The notes under the pieces were generated by a model. That model had not been told where the DNA came from and did not search any database. It was given only the letters and a program-made list of their open reading frames with translations. From JBOGUF01 sp050696075 (GTDB taxonomy: Bacteria; Chloroflexota; Chloroflexia; Thermomicrobiales; UBA6265): a stretch of 64,000 bases of DNA. Every line of letters starts with the position of its first letter. The stretch's first letter is position 1. Of the stretch, positions 34,901-43,300 are shown in pieces. The stretch spans positions 1-64,000 of the forward strand of contig JBOGUF010000128.1 in the NCBI GenBank assembly GCA_050696075.1, written 5' to 3'. The position numbers and the translations under genes are program-made.

Positions 34901-35807
34901 TCCGCACTACGCGGTGACTGTCCGCACGTTGGACTTCTACAGCAGCGAGCTGGCGCCTGGCGCCTGTTACCGGGTCAGGGACGCCAGCGACGCGACGTTA
35001 CGAACTGGCTGCGACGGAGACGACGGGGCGAACGACGGCGAGACCGCGATCGCTCCGCTGCCGATCGGTGGACCGTACTACCTGGAACAGACAACCACGC
35101 CGAATGGCTACTTCGAGCCGAGCGTACGGGAGTTCTCGGTCTCCGACAACCTAACGCTCGACGTGATCATCGAGCCGACCAGCACGCCGACGCCGTTGCC
35201 AACGGGCTCGATCCGCATCCTCATTCGTGGTCTTGGCGATGTGCCGCTCGAAGGCGCCTGCTTCCACATCCACAACGACCTGGGCGGGTCCACCGTAACG
35301 CCATTCAATGTCACGATCTGCGACGCGAGCAGTGGGTCCAACGCGGATGGGGATCCGGACGGTATCGTCCTAGTCGGCTCACTCGATCCGGGTCCCTACC
35401 GCGTCGAAGTGACCTCGTTCCCGCCCGGGTATGAGGATCCAGACGGAATCTCCTTGGATGTCGACGTTACCGCGGGATCGACCCTGGACGTGCCCATCAA
35501 TCTCGCGCCGGCGACTGGTTCGATCACGGTGACGCTGCGCGAGCGGTGGACCAGCGCACCGTTGCCGGATCGCGAGTTCCAGCTCTTCCACAACGACACT
35601 GAGACGATCGTCGCCACCGGCCAGACGAACTCCGAGGGTATCCTCGTCTTTTCCGACGTGACACCCGACACGGGCCGCCCAGACGCCTACTGCGTGCTGC
35701 CCATGCCCGTTTCCGGATGGTCGTACACGCCCGAGAACCAATGCGCCGCGGTTGGCGCGGGCGAAAACATCGGAGTCGAATTCACCAGCGAAGAGCCGAC
35801 CAGTTAA
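28908..35807 (+). CDS. Giant multi-domain surface protein: propeller, C39-like peptidase, lytic transglycosylase, M23 endopeptidase, ten Cna-B domains
   Basis: A 2299-aa protein, start ATG 28908 (GGGGAGGGG ribosome binding site, ATGA overlap). A membrane helix (about residues 34-52) exposes the rest. Order: TolB/PD40-type strands (95-265); C39-like peptidase (275-425) with Cys291, His373 and Asp392; lytic transglycosylase (450-600) with Glu479 in ALESGG and GLMQVM; M23/LytM peptidase (625-775) with H665-x3-D669 and His746-Leu-His748; a Pro/Thr linker; an OmpL47-like Ig region (about 945-1160) with FFIDY and YRVDGGKW; a second linker; and ten Cna-B/SpaA-like domains (about 1305-2290). Nine of these carry a GACF-type Cys and a second Cys before a DG loop. 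The three enzyme domains would cut peptides, glycan strands and cross-links of peptidoglycan. No sorting signal is seen at the C-terminus. Confidence 0.85.
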   Translation: MIDFVRETGRLAGLAIEPWRRLDHWLRAVIAALPAWGLALAVAFGAFPFWSLSGGEASAALPPVVAPPVPGAMATMRYEDGGVVLYARGVDGSWEEIKPLDDGEAPGQFAKFATTSPDRRLVSYVKADDQLMSNARISVVDIATGQERDLATIPTGFFPVTPVWSPDASRLAFAQKSGEHVELWVIHIATGELVPVPTEEPISPRAFYGSNPSPLVWAEDGESLSFDMPDQSGRRMVHYNVDVDSGKQKKREGNELPEEEPCDLPVFSQNDPRWADTVMRELGDTIGAAGCALTSTAMVLNFYGSSSDPGTLSACLGPAAEPIFWAVAAQRNCNDGTGQFEDYVAFTWDKLASMMAEGRPVVLGFAGGISGSHYVVVKSGFGSDGANYSIIDPWDGTTWKTIEYYAEKGYSPEWLVIYRGEEGECTARTTAPPVKAPDLSFGTEAAGVEGTWQWRPLIEQVAGETGVDPDIMQAIMALESGGDPNTIGPYTGSLGEAMGLMQVMNGLDGPWNFVAQYTGSYPTHDEMLVPINNIRAGAYELKWRHDLGGNWSDWFISAVGYFGATTPDGQITGARDAFGTDGWAYYDRIRANYIAIRQRLGGGGDIPPPPNDVRRPAEWPPAGTIEMLLGGAPYSISQGFGYTGFTPGPGAYDYSSAYGLQAGDHAAIDIAIPYGTPLFSPITTSVQYASADIYFAPNHVDLNIPGMGGCAEVIFGHMSEMRVSAGQAVEPGTFLGYSGTAGTGPHLHLEVRVPDASTSSGCRAVDPRIFFGMGGDYTQLPRPEGGPAPPPPPGPSEPTPTGPAAPPAPPAPALPTNTPRPTNTPTLSPTSTATITATATGTIFPTATSGDGTRRRPTETPTTFGVDGGTPIATETPGGLTRGQALPTATASSDGTPPTEQGPTLIRGGVQDQVPPPGLPGSGRLPGTPTPVPPRPPVQAQELPIVTIIGPQDWESYNAPIRFERYIVDFPADPKAVVSVKPQIGTTFKQEGKHEIAVTVISPKIPGGLMIHTVAFFIDYSMPVINAEIAGKQYRVPLDADQGLRGMVEPDAGAPRALAAPAVQPGETIAPTSCYDGEATISFTYDDSGTPIKAAAYRVDGGKWRYYTNNAIPHPISIRRHGSHSLEYYAVDAAGNQSLSSVVSLCVVANPAVPIQGPEPTATVTPSPTPEERIDEERDPDLRILEPDQLPGTPTDVPPTTTRIATPAPASPTAEPPTTTATSTPTQTPELSATSTQTPESGATATSTPVPPPTAPPPIVQTPTNTPTRMPTESPEPTEEGEGERLFPTATATIEPTVSVSPTAGPTTGSIEVLKLDDEDQSLAGACFAIEADGPQPTVTTGDGGLPAACDEDDGANDGRTVITDLAAGEYDLIETSSPPGYAPIAPIRITVEAGQTLTYEVVNSTRLGGIIVVWEGGQSAPSPAACFELFTFGGPGGAGEQVRDEQCIDESVATFTYADLIPGNYVIAQTVTPVDHQTAQPLFVPVLSGSTTEITVRNELLPGSLTIETLDEATNERIFGACFDVYTNDSGVRGTRVTGACDDGDGAADGLTTIGDIPPGSFFVVETRTPPNYAAAPDREISVVPDGEETIVVTNTLIPGAVTIQKTNAATGEPLAGACFTIYADDDVDYVDPIQTVCDSGDGADDGSSAMTDVAPGDYVLVETVFPPGFNPAEDTPFEVVAGAPTNLVVPNEPIFGGLRISKLGEDTSEQLPGACFDIHQDDGSGGPGALVASVCDSADGTEDGLAEVTGLAPGGYVIVETTVPAGYLAAPNTLATVTANTVAEVTIVDPVQRATLTVRKVDPDGVLLNGACFDLYTSAGGSPDEFMAGGCDGDQIQTAGGGVFPDSLDGAMTFGDLPAGAYVVIETLPPPGYGGALPTEVTLDAGENAVIDVVNSFDPVGDAQIAVYTDPGDGRVPLPGACIAIYEFDTYGTSTPPIVQQCDEDSNGVLLFTSIPVEHYVAFVSDTPEGFQSGGSVPFEITMGQTAQVEIDVDPVPHYAVTVRTLDFYSSELAPGACYRVRDASDATLRTGCDGDDGANDGETAIAPLPIGGPYYLEQTTTPNGYFEPSVREFSVSDNLTLDVIIEPTSTPTPLPTGSIRILIRGLGDVPLEGACFHIHNDLGGSTVTPFNVTICDASSGSNADGDPDGIVLVGSLDPGPYRVEVTSFPPGYEDPDGISLDVDVTAGSTLDVPINLAPATGSITVTLRERWTSAPLPDREFQLFHNDTETIVATGQTNSEGILVFSDVTPDTGRPDAYCVLPMPVSGWSYTPENQCAAVGAGENIGVEFTSEEPTS

Positions 35808-35865
35808 CCGCTCGGTCCGGTGTGGCGAGGCAGGGCAGCGGACGACCCGCGCGACGCTGCCGGAG

Positions 35866-35892
35866 CCGGAATCACGCCGTCTGTGATTCCGG
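35866..35892. terminator. Bidirectional terminator-like hairpin between convergent giant genes
   Basis: CCGGAATCAC (35866-35875), 7-base loop, GTGATTCCGG (35883-35892): a perfect 10-bp stem. It includes the TGA stop of the minus-strand gene (35872-35874), so the hairpin is partly coding. It lies 58 bases beyond the stop of the plus-strand gene and could end both transcripts. Confidence 0.65.
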
Positions 35893-38800
35893 GTCAGTTG
35901 GAGTTCCTTCGTCGTCGGCTTCCGAGATCCCGACGAGCCGAATCTCGTAGTCGCCCGACAGGCTGCGGATGCCGTCGAGCAGGATCTCGGTCGAAGCTGC
36001 CCGTCCTGGCTCGAGTCCGACGATGCCCGCCTCCGGGCTATCGAGTCGAATGTTGACGATTGTGACGTCGCGAAGTTCGCCGTTGGCCTGGTAAAGAATG
36101 ATGGCCGCCTGGACGAAGCTCGCGGTGATCTCGCCATCGTTGCGGAAGGTCAGACTGAGCCACATCGTCGGGTGCGAGGCGTCCGGCTCGTGCATTTCCT
36201 CCGCGACGACGACGATGTTCGGTTGCGTGGCGGCGATCTCTGCCTCGGTGATCACGAAGCCGCTGACCGCCACGCCGTGCGCGACGGTCGGGTCGTCGCC
36301 GTCGAGTGGATAGCGGAACGGCGCCGACGCGCCCGGCAGGATCGCGCCTGGAATCGCCGCCGGTTGGTAGGTGACCCCGCCGAGACAGAGCGTGATAATC
36401 GCCTCGACCGGCTGGTCGCCATCGTTCGTGATCGCGCCGAGGAAACGCATGCGCCCCGGCTCGGTCGTCGAGAGCCGGAGGTCGAATTCGACGGAGAGCT
36501 CGACGCCGGGGTCCGACTCGACGGGCGATAGGCAATCTTGGGCTGTCGCGGGCGGCGTCGCGGTTGGCGTGGCCGGGGCCGGGGTCGGTACCGCGGGCAC
36601 CGGAGGGACCGTCGGCACGAGGGTTGAAGTGGGCTCCGGTGTGGCCGTGCTCGTCGGGGCGAGTGTGGGGCTCGGCGATGCGGTTGGACGCGGCGTGGGT
36701 GTCGCCGTGGCGGTCGGCTCGGGTGTCGGCGTCCGTGTCGGCCGCGGTATCGCGGTGGCAGTTGCGGTCGGGCGCGGGGTTGGCGTCGAGGTCGGTCGAG
36801 GCCTGGCCGTGGCGGTCGGTTCTGGCGTTGCGGTCGAGGTCGCCGTTGGCGCGGTCGTTGCGGTGGAAGTTGGCGCCGTCGTGGCTGTCGGTCGTGGCGT
36901 GGCGGTCTCGGTCGGAGCGACGGTGGGCTCGAGCGTGGGGCTTGCGGTCGGGGCGCTCGTCGCCGTCATTGTCGGCGCGGGGGTCGAGGTCACGGTCACG
37001 GTAGCCCGAGGAGTGGGGGTCACGGTTGAGGTTGCTTCCATCGTGGCGGTCGCAATGGCGGCTGGAGTGGCTGGCGCCACGGTGGCCGTGGCCGTCCGGA
37101 CCGCGGTCGAAGTCGGCGTCGCGACGGTAGTGGACGTTGCCACGACGGTTGCCGTCGCCGCCAGCGGGGGGGTGGTGGCCGCGGTGGGCGAGGAAGTCGT
37201 GGTCGGTGGTGGACTCGTCGGCGATGCAGGCACGACCGACGGCGTGGGCGATGCAGTCGGCGTGGCCGGGGCGATCTCGACAGGAGCGGTCGACGTTGCT
37301 GCAACCGTCGGCGTGCCGGGCACGGCTGGCGGAACGACGACGGTCGGCTCAGCGGGCGCCGTCGTCGCGGTCGCCGTGGCGTCCGGGGCAATCTCGGTCG
37401 GGGCGGCGGTGGGGCTGGCGGGCTGACCGCCATCGACGATCTGGAACGAGATCTCCCGCGGCGCTTCCTCGTTGCCGGCCATGTCGATCGCCCGATACTC
37501 GATGGTGTGCTCCCCCGCGGCGGCGATCTGGATCGGCTGAGCAATCGTGTCAGTCGAGTACGACTGCCATTCCGCCTCGCTGGCGAGGCGGTACTCGATC
37601 CGGGAGACGGCGCTCAGCCCATCGGCTGCCGACAAGGCAATCGACACCGGTCCCTCGTACGTCTGATCCTCGGATTCGCCGCCAGCGAGGCTGACCGTCG
37701 TGCGCGGCGGCGTGCGGTCGATGGTAAAGGCGATCGTTTCGGACAGATAGGGCGTTTCTTGACCCTCGCGCCGGGCGGTGATGGTAACGACATGGATGCC
37801 TTCGTCGTCGATCCGCTCGCCGTCGTCGATCGACGACTCGACGATGTCGCCGGGCGCGACGCCTTGCACCTCGAAGTCGAGCGTTTGGGCCTCGTTGGAG
37901 ACCGACTGATCGGCCGGCGAGTTCAAGCTGACGTGCCGCGGCGGAATGCCGGTGATCACGGTGCAATTGGTCTGCTGGCCTTGATAGACGATGAGCGCAT
38001 CGGGGACATACCCCTTCGAGGTGAAGAAAGCGAGGCTCTTCCAGGTCGAGCCGTCCCACGGGTCGGTGACGCGAAAGTCGGAGGCCAGCCCGGACCCGGT
38101 GCCTGGCCCGGTGTTGACGACGACAAAGTGCTCACCGGTCGGCCCGCCCTTGAGGCGGACGATGACCGGCCAGTCACCGGAGAGGCTGGTATTCAGCGCT
38201 TCGTACGAAAACGGGCTTGGTTCGGAGAAGGTGACGGCGTCGCCGCCGCAGGCCGCGACGGTCGCCCAATCGACCGGCGCCGCCGCCCCTTCAGCATTGA
38301 GGCATGCGGCCAGATCGCCGGGATTTGACCCGGTATCGAACGCGGCCAACACCGACGCGGCGGCCGTGATCCCGCAACCCGCGACGCCGATCTCCTCGTC
38401 GACAGGCGCGAGGGTCAGGTCGCTCCAGCGCGGGTCGTTCTGACTAAACGCCGTGTCGAGGCAGGGCGTCGTCAGATCGCCCGCCTGTTGCGGCACGGGC
38501 GGTGCGTCGACCACTTGCGTCCGACCAGTCTCGATCTCCACTTGGTGGAGCTGTCGACCTCCATCCTCGGTCGGGGTGTAAAAGCCCAACGTCTGATTAT
38601 CGACCCATTGCAGCGGCAATGGATTGGCACCGTAGAATGCGTTCGGGCCAAACCCCGGCGGCGTCGGGTCGACGGGTTGCTGCTCGCCACCGGCCACGGG
38701 CAGGGTCACTATCCGCAGCGCCGGCCCTTCGCGCACAGTGAAGGCAATCCGCGACCCGTCGGGGCTCCAGGCCGGTTGCGCGGGCCACAGGCCCTGCTCA

Positions 38801-39993
38801 ATCGCGGCCAATCGACGTGGCTCCTCCGAGCCGTCCGCGGGCACGATCCACATCTCGGCGTTGTTGAGTTGCTCGTCCGCCGCCGTGACAAAGAGGATCT
38901 GCTGCTGATCGGGTGAGCGCGCCGTCAGCGTCGCGAACGATCCGGGGAGGACGGCCGCCTCACGTTCCGCGACCGCGATCCAATCAGCGTTCGGGTCGTT
39001 CGGCGACTCGCGAGCGTAGAGGACGCTCATGTCACCTCGCGGTTGGATCGTGACCGAGCTCGCTGCTTCGAGCACCGGGCGTTCGGGCCACTCGTCGTCG
39101 CCATCGCGCAGCAGGAAGAACCAGACTCCAGCGACCACCGCGGCGATGAGCAACGCGGCGGCAACGGCGCCCATGGCCAGCCATTGACGACGTGGGCGAA
39201 GCTCGGCGACCGGCGATGATCCCTGGCCCAGGGCGCTTGATGTTTCGGCCAGGATTTGCCGATCCGGCCCCAGCGCCCGTACGCGAAACGGAATCGCCGT
39301 GGTCCGCGATGGCGCGGCCTTGATCTGAAGCGGGACTTCCAGCGCACCGCCGTGCGGGATGGGAAACGGCCCATCGGGGAGGACCACGTCGAGTTCGGTA
39401 TCGCTCACCACGTCGAGCGTGAGATCGACGTCGGTTCGTCCGCCATTCCGCAGGCGGACAAGATAGCTGCCAAGCGTGTCGCCGGCCTCCCTCAGGGAGA
39501 GTCCGATCGGCCCGAAGCGTGAGGTGTCGGGCGAATCGGCCGTGGGGACCGGCGTTGGCAACGACCGCGTGTCAACCGGTGGTGGTATCACCGGTAGCGG
39601 TTCAGTCGGCCGGTCGGGTTCCGCGGGGCCTTCGTCCTCGGGTAACGACGCGGTTTCCGCGGCCGGAATGATTGAGACGGCGCCGAAGGTCGAGGAACGT
39701 AGATTCGGATCGTGGTCAGCGGTCAGGCTGACCATCAGCGGGAGGTTAGACGGTGGCGCGGTGTCTGGGACGCGGAGGTCAGCGGAGACGGTCGTGCTGT
39801 CACCGGGCTCCAGGTGGACGCCGTCGGAGGCGTCGCCCAGATCGATCCACGACGGTGGAGGGCCGACGATAGCCAGCCGGAACCTTCCCGATTGCGCGGT
39901 GCCGTTGTGCAGGCGGATCGCGAGTGCGACCTGTCCGCCGGGTGGCAGCTTGGGATTGGGGTCGGCAATCTCGACGTCGATGCGGTGTTCCAT
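35872..39993 (-). CDS. Single-pass membrane protein with Ig-like, propeller, C39-like peptidase and long Pro/Thr linker
   Basis: About 1373 aa without a signal peptide. Two NEW3-type Ig-like domains (residues about 1-100 and 155-255) precede one membrane helix (about 270-297), so they are predicted cytoplasmic. Outside follow TolB-type strands (about 310-500), a C39-like peptidase (about 505-690) with Cys540, His622 and Asp644, an OmpL47-like domain with FTIDRTPP and YRAIDMAGNEE, a Pro/Thr/Ala tract of about 300 residues, and a terminal beta-sandwich domain with CLSPVES and LTFRNDGEI. The propeller-C39-OmpL47 core matches that of the convergent 2299-aa protein, so the two are paralogous in part. 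I start at ATG 39993; GTG 40050 is possible. Ribosome binding signals are weak for both. Confidence 0.82.
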   Translation of the reverse strand: MEHRIDVEIADPNPKLPPGGQVALAIRLHNGTAQSGRFRLAIVGPPPSWIDLGDASDGVHLEPGDSTTVSADLRVPDTAPPSNLPLMVSLTADHDPNLRSSTFGAVSIIPAAETASLPEDEGPAEPDRPTEPLPVIPPPVDTRSLPTPVPTADSPDTSRFGPIGLSLREAGDTLGSYLVRLRNGGRTDVDLTLDVVSDTELDVVLPDGPFPIPHGGALEVPLQIKAAPSRTTAIPFRVRALGPDRQILAETSSALGQGSSPVAELRPRRQWLAMGAVAAALLIAAVVAGVWFFLLRDGDDEWPERPVLEAASSVTIQPRGDMSVLYARESPNDPNADWIAVAEREAAVLPGSFATLTARSPDQQQILFVTAADEQLNNAEMWIVPADGSEEPRRLAAIEQGLWPAQPAWSPDGSRIAFTVREGPALRIVTLPVAGGEQQPVDPTPPGFGPNAFYGANPLPLQWVDNQTLGFYTPTEDGGRQLHQVEIETGRTQVVDAPPVPQQAGDLTTPCLDTAFSQNDPRWSDLTLAPVDEEIGVAGCGITAAASVLAAFDTGSNPGDLAACLNAEGAAAPVDWATVAACGGDAVTFSEPSPFSYEALNTSLSGDWPVIVRLKGGPTGEHFVVVNTGPGTGSGLASDFRVTDPWDGSTWKSLAFFTSKGYVPDALIVYQGQQTNCTVITGIPPRHVSLNSPADQSVSNEAQTLDFEVQGVAPGDIVESSIDDGERIDDEGIHVVTITARREGQETPYLSETIAFTIDRTPPRTTVSLAGGESEDQTYEGPVSIALSAADGLSAVSRIEYRLASEAEWQSYSTDTIAQPIQIAAAGEHTIEYRAIDMAGNEEAPREISFQIVDGGQPASPTAAPTEIAPDATATATTAPAEPTVVVPPAVPGTPTVAATSTAPVEIAPATPTASPTPSVVPASPTSPPPTTTSSPTAATTPPLAATATVVATSTTVATPTSTAVRTATATVAPATPAAIATATMEATSTVTPTPRATVTVTSTPAPTMTATSAPTASPTLEPTVAPTETATPRPTATTAPTSTATTAPTATSTATPEPTATARPRPTSTPTPRPTATATAIPRPTRTPTPEPTATATPTPRPTASPSPTLAPTSTATPEPTSTLVPTVPPVPAVPTPAPATPTATPPATAQDCLSPVESDPGVELSVEFDLRLSTTEPGRMRFLGAITNDGDQPVEAIITLCLGGVTYQPAAIPGAILPGASAPFRYPLDGDDPTVAHGVAVSGFVITEAEIAATQPNIVVVAEEMHEPDASHPTMWLSLTFRNDGEITASFVQAAIILYQANGELRDVTIVNIRLDSPEAGIVGLEPGRAASTEILLDGIRSLSGDYEIRLVGISEADDEGTPTDPESQTA

Positions 39994-40107
39994 GATCCCG
40001 GCTTTGCAGGCCCGCCTCACGACAACCGCCCAGCCATGAGGTGGCCGCACCGGACATCGTCAATCGGTCCACATTTGCTCGCGTGTCGCGCATGTCGCTC
40101 CGTTTCG

Positions 40108-40136
40108 ATAGTAAAGGCCGAGTCCGCTCTGGTCAA
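40108..40136 (-). promoter_or_regulatory. Promoter of the 1373-aa membrane protein gene
   Basis: Minus-strand TTGACC (40131-40136), 17-base spacer, TACTAT (40108-40113), about 115 bases upstream of ATG 39993. It lies back-to-back with the plus-strand promoter 80 bases away. Confidence 0.65.
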
Positions 40137-40216
40137 TTGCAGGTTGCGTTTGCCACGAGGAGGATCTACCTACGCGGTCATGCTCCATTGCAGTGCGAAT
40201 TGGGGAGTTCTACGTA

Positions 40217-40245
40217 TTGCCAGGGTCGTTTTCTGGGCATAGAAT
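40217..40245 (+). promoter_or_regulatory. Promoter of the DUF11 surface protein / eCIS ATPase operon
   Basis: TTGCCA (40217-40222), 17-base spacer, TAGAAT (40240-40245): five of six matches in each box. A 10-base palindrome CGACTAGTCG (40253-40262) lies at the expected transcription start. The leader to ATG 40369 would be about 115 bases. The rest of the gap 39994-40368 shows no gene. Confidence 0.7.
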
Positions 40246-40368
40246 CACTACACGACTAGTCGATACCTTTGTCGCGAGTCGCGTCAGACTACCCCGCGCG
40301 TTGCCCCGAGGGATCTGGCGCCACCAAAGCGCCGCAAGCCGGCGACGAGTCGGAGAGGGACAATCGGG

Positions 40369-43300
40369 ATGCGGCAGCCGACTCGGATACTCGGGTTGCT
40401 TGCGGTCATGGCGGCGCTCTTGACCGTCGTGATCGCGATTCGTTGGGACAGGGCCGAAGCGCGCGCGCCAGAAGCGCGAATTGGCGCATCGTCGGCTCAG
40501 ATATCGGCGCCCTCCGGTGGACCGGTGCTGCGACTTGCCGGCGTGCTGGGCGATGATGGACCGCGGGCGCTCCACGCGCGCCAAGACGTCACCTTGTCCG
40601 TTGTGCCGCTCTGTCCGGCCGTGGTGCTCGAAGATGGCTCGACCTGGGTACAGGCGACGATCAGCTCGATCGTGCCGCTGACGGCGGTCGCGGTCTTCAG
40701 CGATGCAGGCACCCCCGAGTTCTACGACGACGATGTGCCACTCGCCCTGATCGAGGGCGATCTCGACCTCGATGGCGTCCTCGAACCGGGTGAGTTCTGG
40801 ATCGTGGGCGGGGCGTTCTTCCCTGGCGCTGGCGCGGTGACCGACAGCATCTACGCCAGTGGCACAGATGAGTTCGGCGTCGTCGTCCAGGGCTTCGCCG
40901 CCTGCGAACCCCCACCCGTTGACCCGCCGGTGACCGACCCCACGCCGACCGAGGCGATCGTCGTGCCGACGGCCACGACCGAGGCGTTCGACGCGGCCAG
41001 CGAGGACGACTTTGCCGCGGCCCAGGCAACCGCCTACATCACCCCCACCGTCATCAAGTCCGGCGACGCCCCCTCGGTCCCCGCGGGCAGCGAGATCAGC
41101 TTCACGATCGAGGTCGCCAACCCAGGACCGGATCCGCTCTACTCCGTGGAAATTGAAGACAGACTGCCGACCAACGCTGGCCTCGATTGGCGCATCGAAT
41201 TCAACACCGACAACGGCTCATGCGACATCGTGTTCACCGACGGCGTTTTGTTCCTCCTGTGCAATCTCGGCACCCTCGACCCTGGTGAGCAGTTCTCCGT
41301 CCGCTTTGCATCGCCGACCACGACCGACTCGTGTGGTTTTGTTACCAACAGCGCCTTTTTACTCTGGGAACTGGAAGAGGAGGGGTCACCGCTCGAGTTC
41401 ATCGAAACCTCCGACGTTTCCATTGAAGTCGAGTGCCCGACGCTGGTTGTCGAAAAGGAGGCCAGGGACGACGAGATCAGCGCCGGTGAGGACGCGATCT
41501 TCGACGTCACGTTGACGGTCAACGACGACGCGTTTCAGGTCAACCTCACCGACACCTTGCCTGATGCGGGCAATTGGACGATGAATCCCGAGGATCCGGA
41601 CTGTGACATCGTCAGCAATATCTTGGGCTGTTTCTACGGCAACCCGAGCGCGGGCGAAGTATTCGAGTTCGCGGTCTCCCGCCCCACGAGCGTTCTGGAC
41701 TGCGGCAGCACGCTGATCAATGCCGTCGAAGCGGAGGAAGGCACAAGCTTTTCCTTAGCGGCTTTGGTTCAGACCGACCCCGGTATTGACGAGGCGACGA
41801 TCAGCGTTACCTGCCCGGACCTGCGAGCCGAGCAAAATCCGGACTTGATCGCGGTGAGCGCGGGCGAAGACGTCAGCTTCACTGTTGAGGTCTTCAACGA
41901 CGGTCCGGGTGACGCCTTCGACGTCGAGTTGGTTAACTTCCTGGCTGCCGGCATTGCCTGGTCGGTCGTCAGCCAGGATTGCGAAATCGTCGCCGGCGAA
42001 GATGGGCCCGAATTGCTGTGCAACTGGGCGATGATACCGGCCGGAGAGAGCGTTTCCGTCACGTTTACCGGCGAAACCGGCCCCGAAGATTGCAGCGACT
42101 TCCACTTCAACAACGCGGAGGTTTTCGCCAGTAACGAGCCCGCGGCGGCGACCGACAACAACTTTGCCAACGTCCAGTTTTCGGTCGGGTGCCCATCGAT
42201 CCGGGTCGAGAAGATTCCGCTGCCGAGCGATACGATTAGCGCCGGATCGACCGCCGAGTTCCGCATCCTGGTCGCCAACGATGGTCCGGGCGACGCCTTT
42301 GACGTGACGCTCACCGACGAGCTGCCGGCTGGCCCCAACTGGTTCATTGCGAGCACCGAGGGGCTCGAGGAAGACGATTTCGCGTGCGGTATCGTGCCGC
42401 CCGACGCCGATTCGGGTCAAATTCTGACATGTACGATGGAGAACCTGCCGTTCGGCGAAGGGCTGATTGTCTTCGTTGACGGGGAGACCGATCCGGCCGA
42501 TTGCGCCGCGCCCTTGGAAAACACCGCCAGCGCGGCGGCGAGCAACGAACCGCTGCCGTCGACCTTCGGTACCGCCGCCGACAGCGCCAGCGCCACGATC
42601 ACGGTCCTCTGCCCCGACCTTGGGCTGACGAAGACGGCGTCGGCAAGCGACGTCAGCGCTGGCGAGTCGGTCAGTTACACGATCGAGGCGACGAACGACG
42701 GTCCCGGCGTCGGCTTCGACATAGGGATCATCGACGAGTTGCCATCTAACGTCGCATGGGAGATCGCCTCCGAGAGCTCCGGGTGCTCGATCGACCAGGA
42801 GATTCTGACCTGCGACGTGGGCAACCTTGCGGTCGACGGCATTTTCTCGGTCACCGTCGAGGGCACGCCCGGACCCGAGGCGTGCGGCGACATTTCCAAC
42901 AGCGCCTCACTCGAAGCCACAAACGACGACACGGTGACGGTCGAACCGGTGACTATCACGGTCTTGTGCCCTGAGTTGCGCCTCGTCAAGACCGCGGCTT
43001 CGTCCGAGGTGACTGTCGGACAGCTCGCGGCCTACACCATCGAAGTCTTCAACGACGGCGACGGCGACGCCTTCAGCGTCGTGCTCACCGACACGATGCC
43101 CGCGAGCGTCATCTGGAGCGAGAACCCCGATACCCTCTGCACAATCGAGGGCAACGAGCTTACATGCACAATTGGCACCATCCTCACCGGCGAATCGTTC
43201 GCGGTCACCGTCGAGGGAACGACGGGGGTCGCCAATTGCGCGGCGCCGCTGACCAACAGCGCCGGCGTCGAGGCATCGAATCACGCGAGCGTGGGTACAG

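Noticed and set aside
36371..37426. Plus-strand open frame of 351 codons rich in Val, Gly and Ala
   Set aside because: It is the complement of the Pro/Thr/Ala linker of the 1373-aa protein and has only low-complexity sequence.
36540..37430. Short period repeats that could be mistaken for a CRISPR array
   Set aside because: They encode a continuous Thr-Pro-Ala linker in frame, with no constant repeat and no unique spacers.
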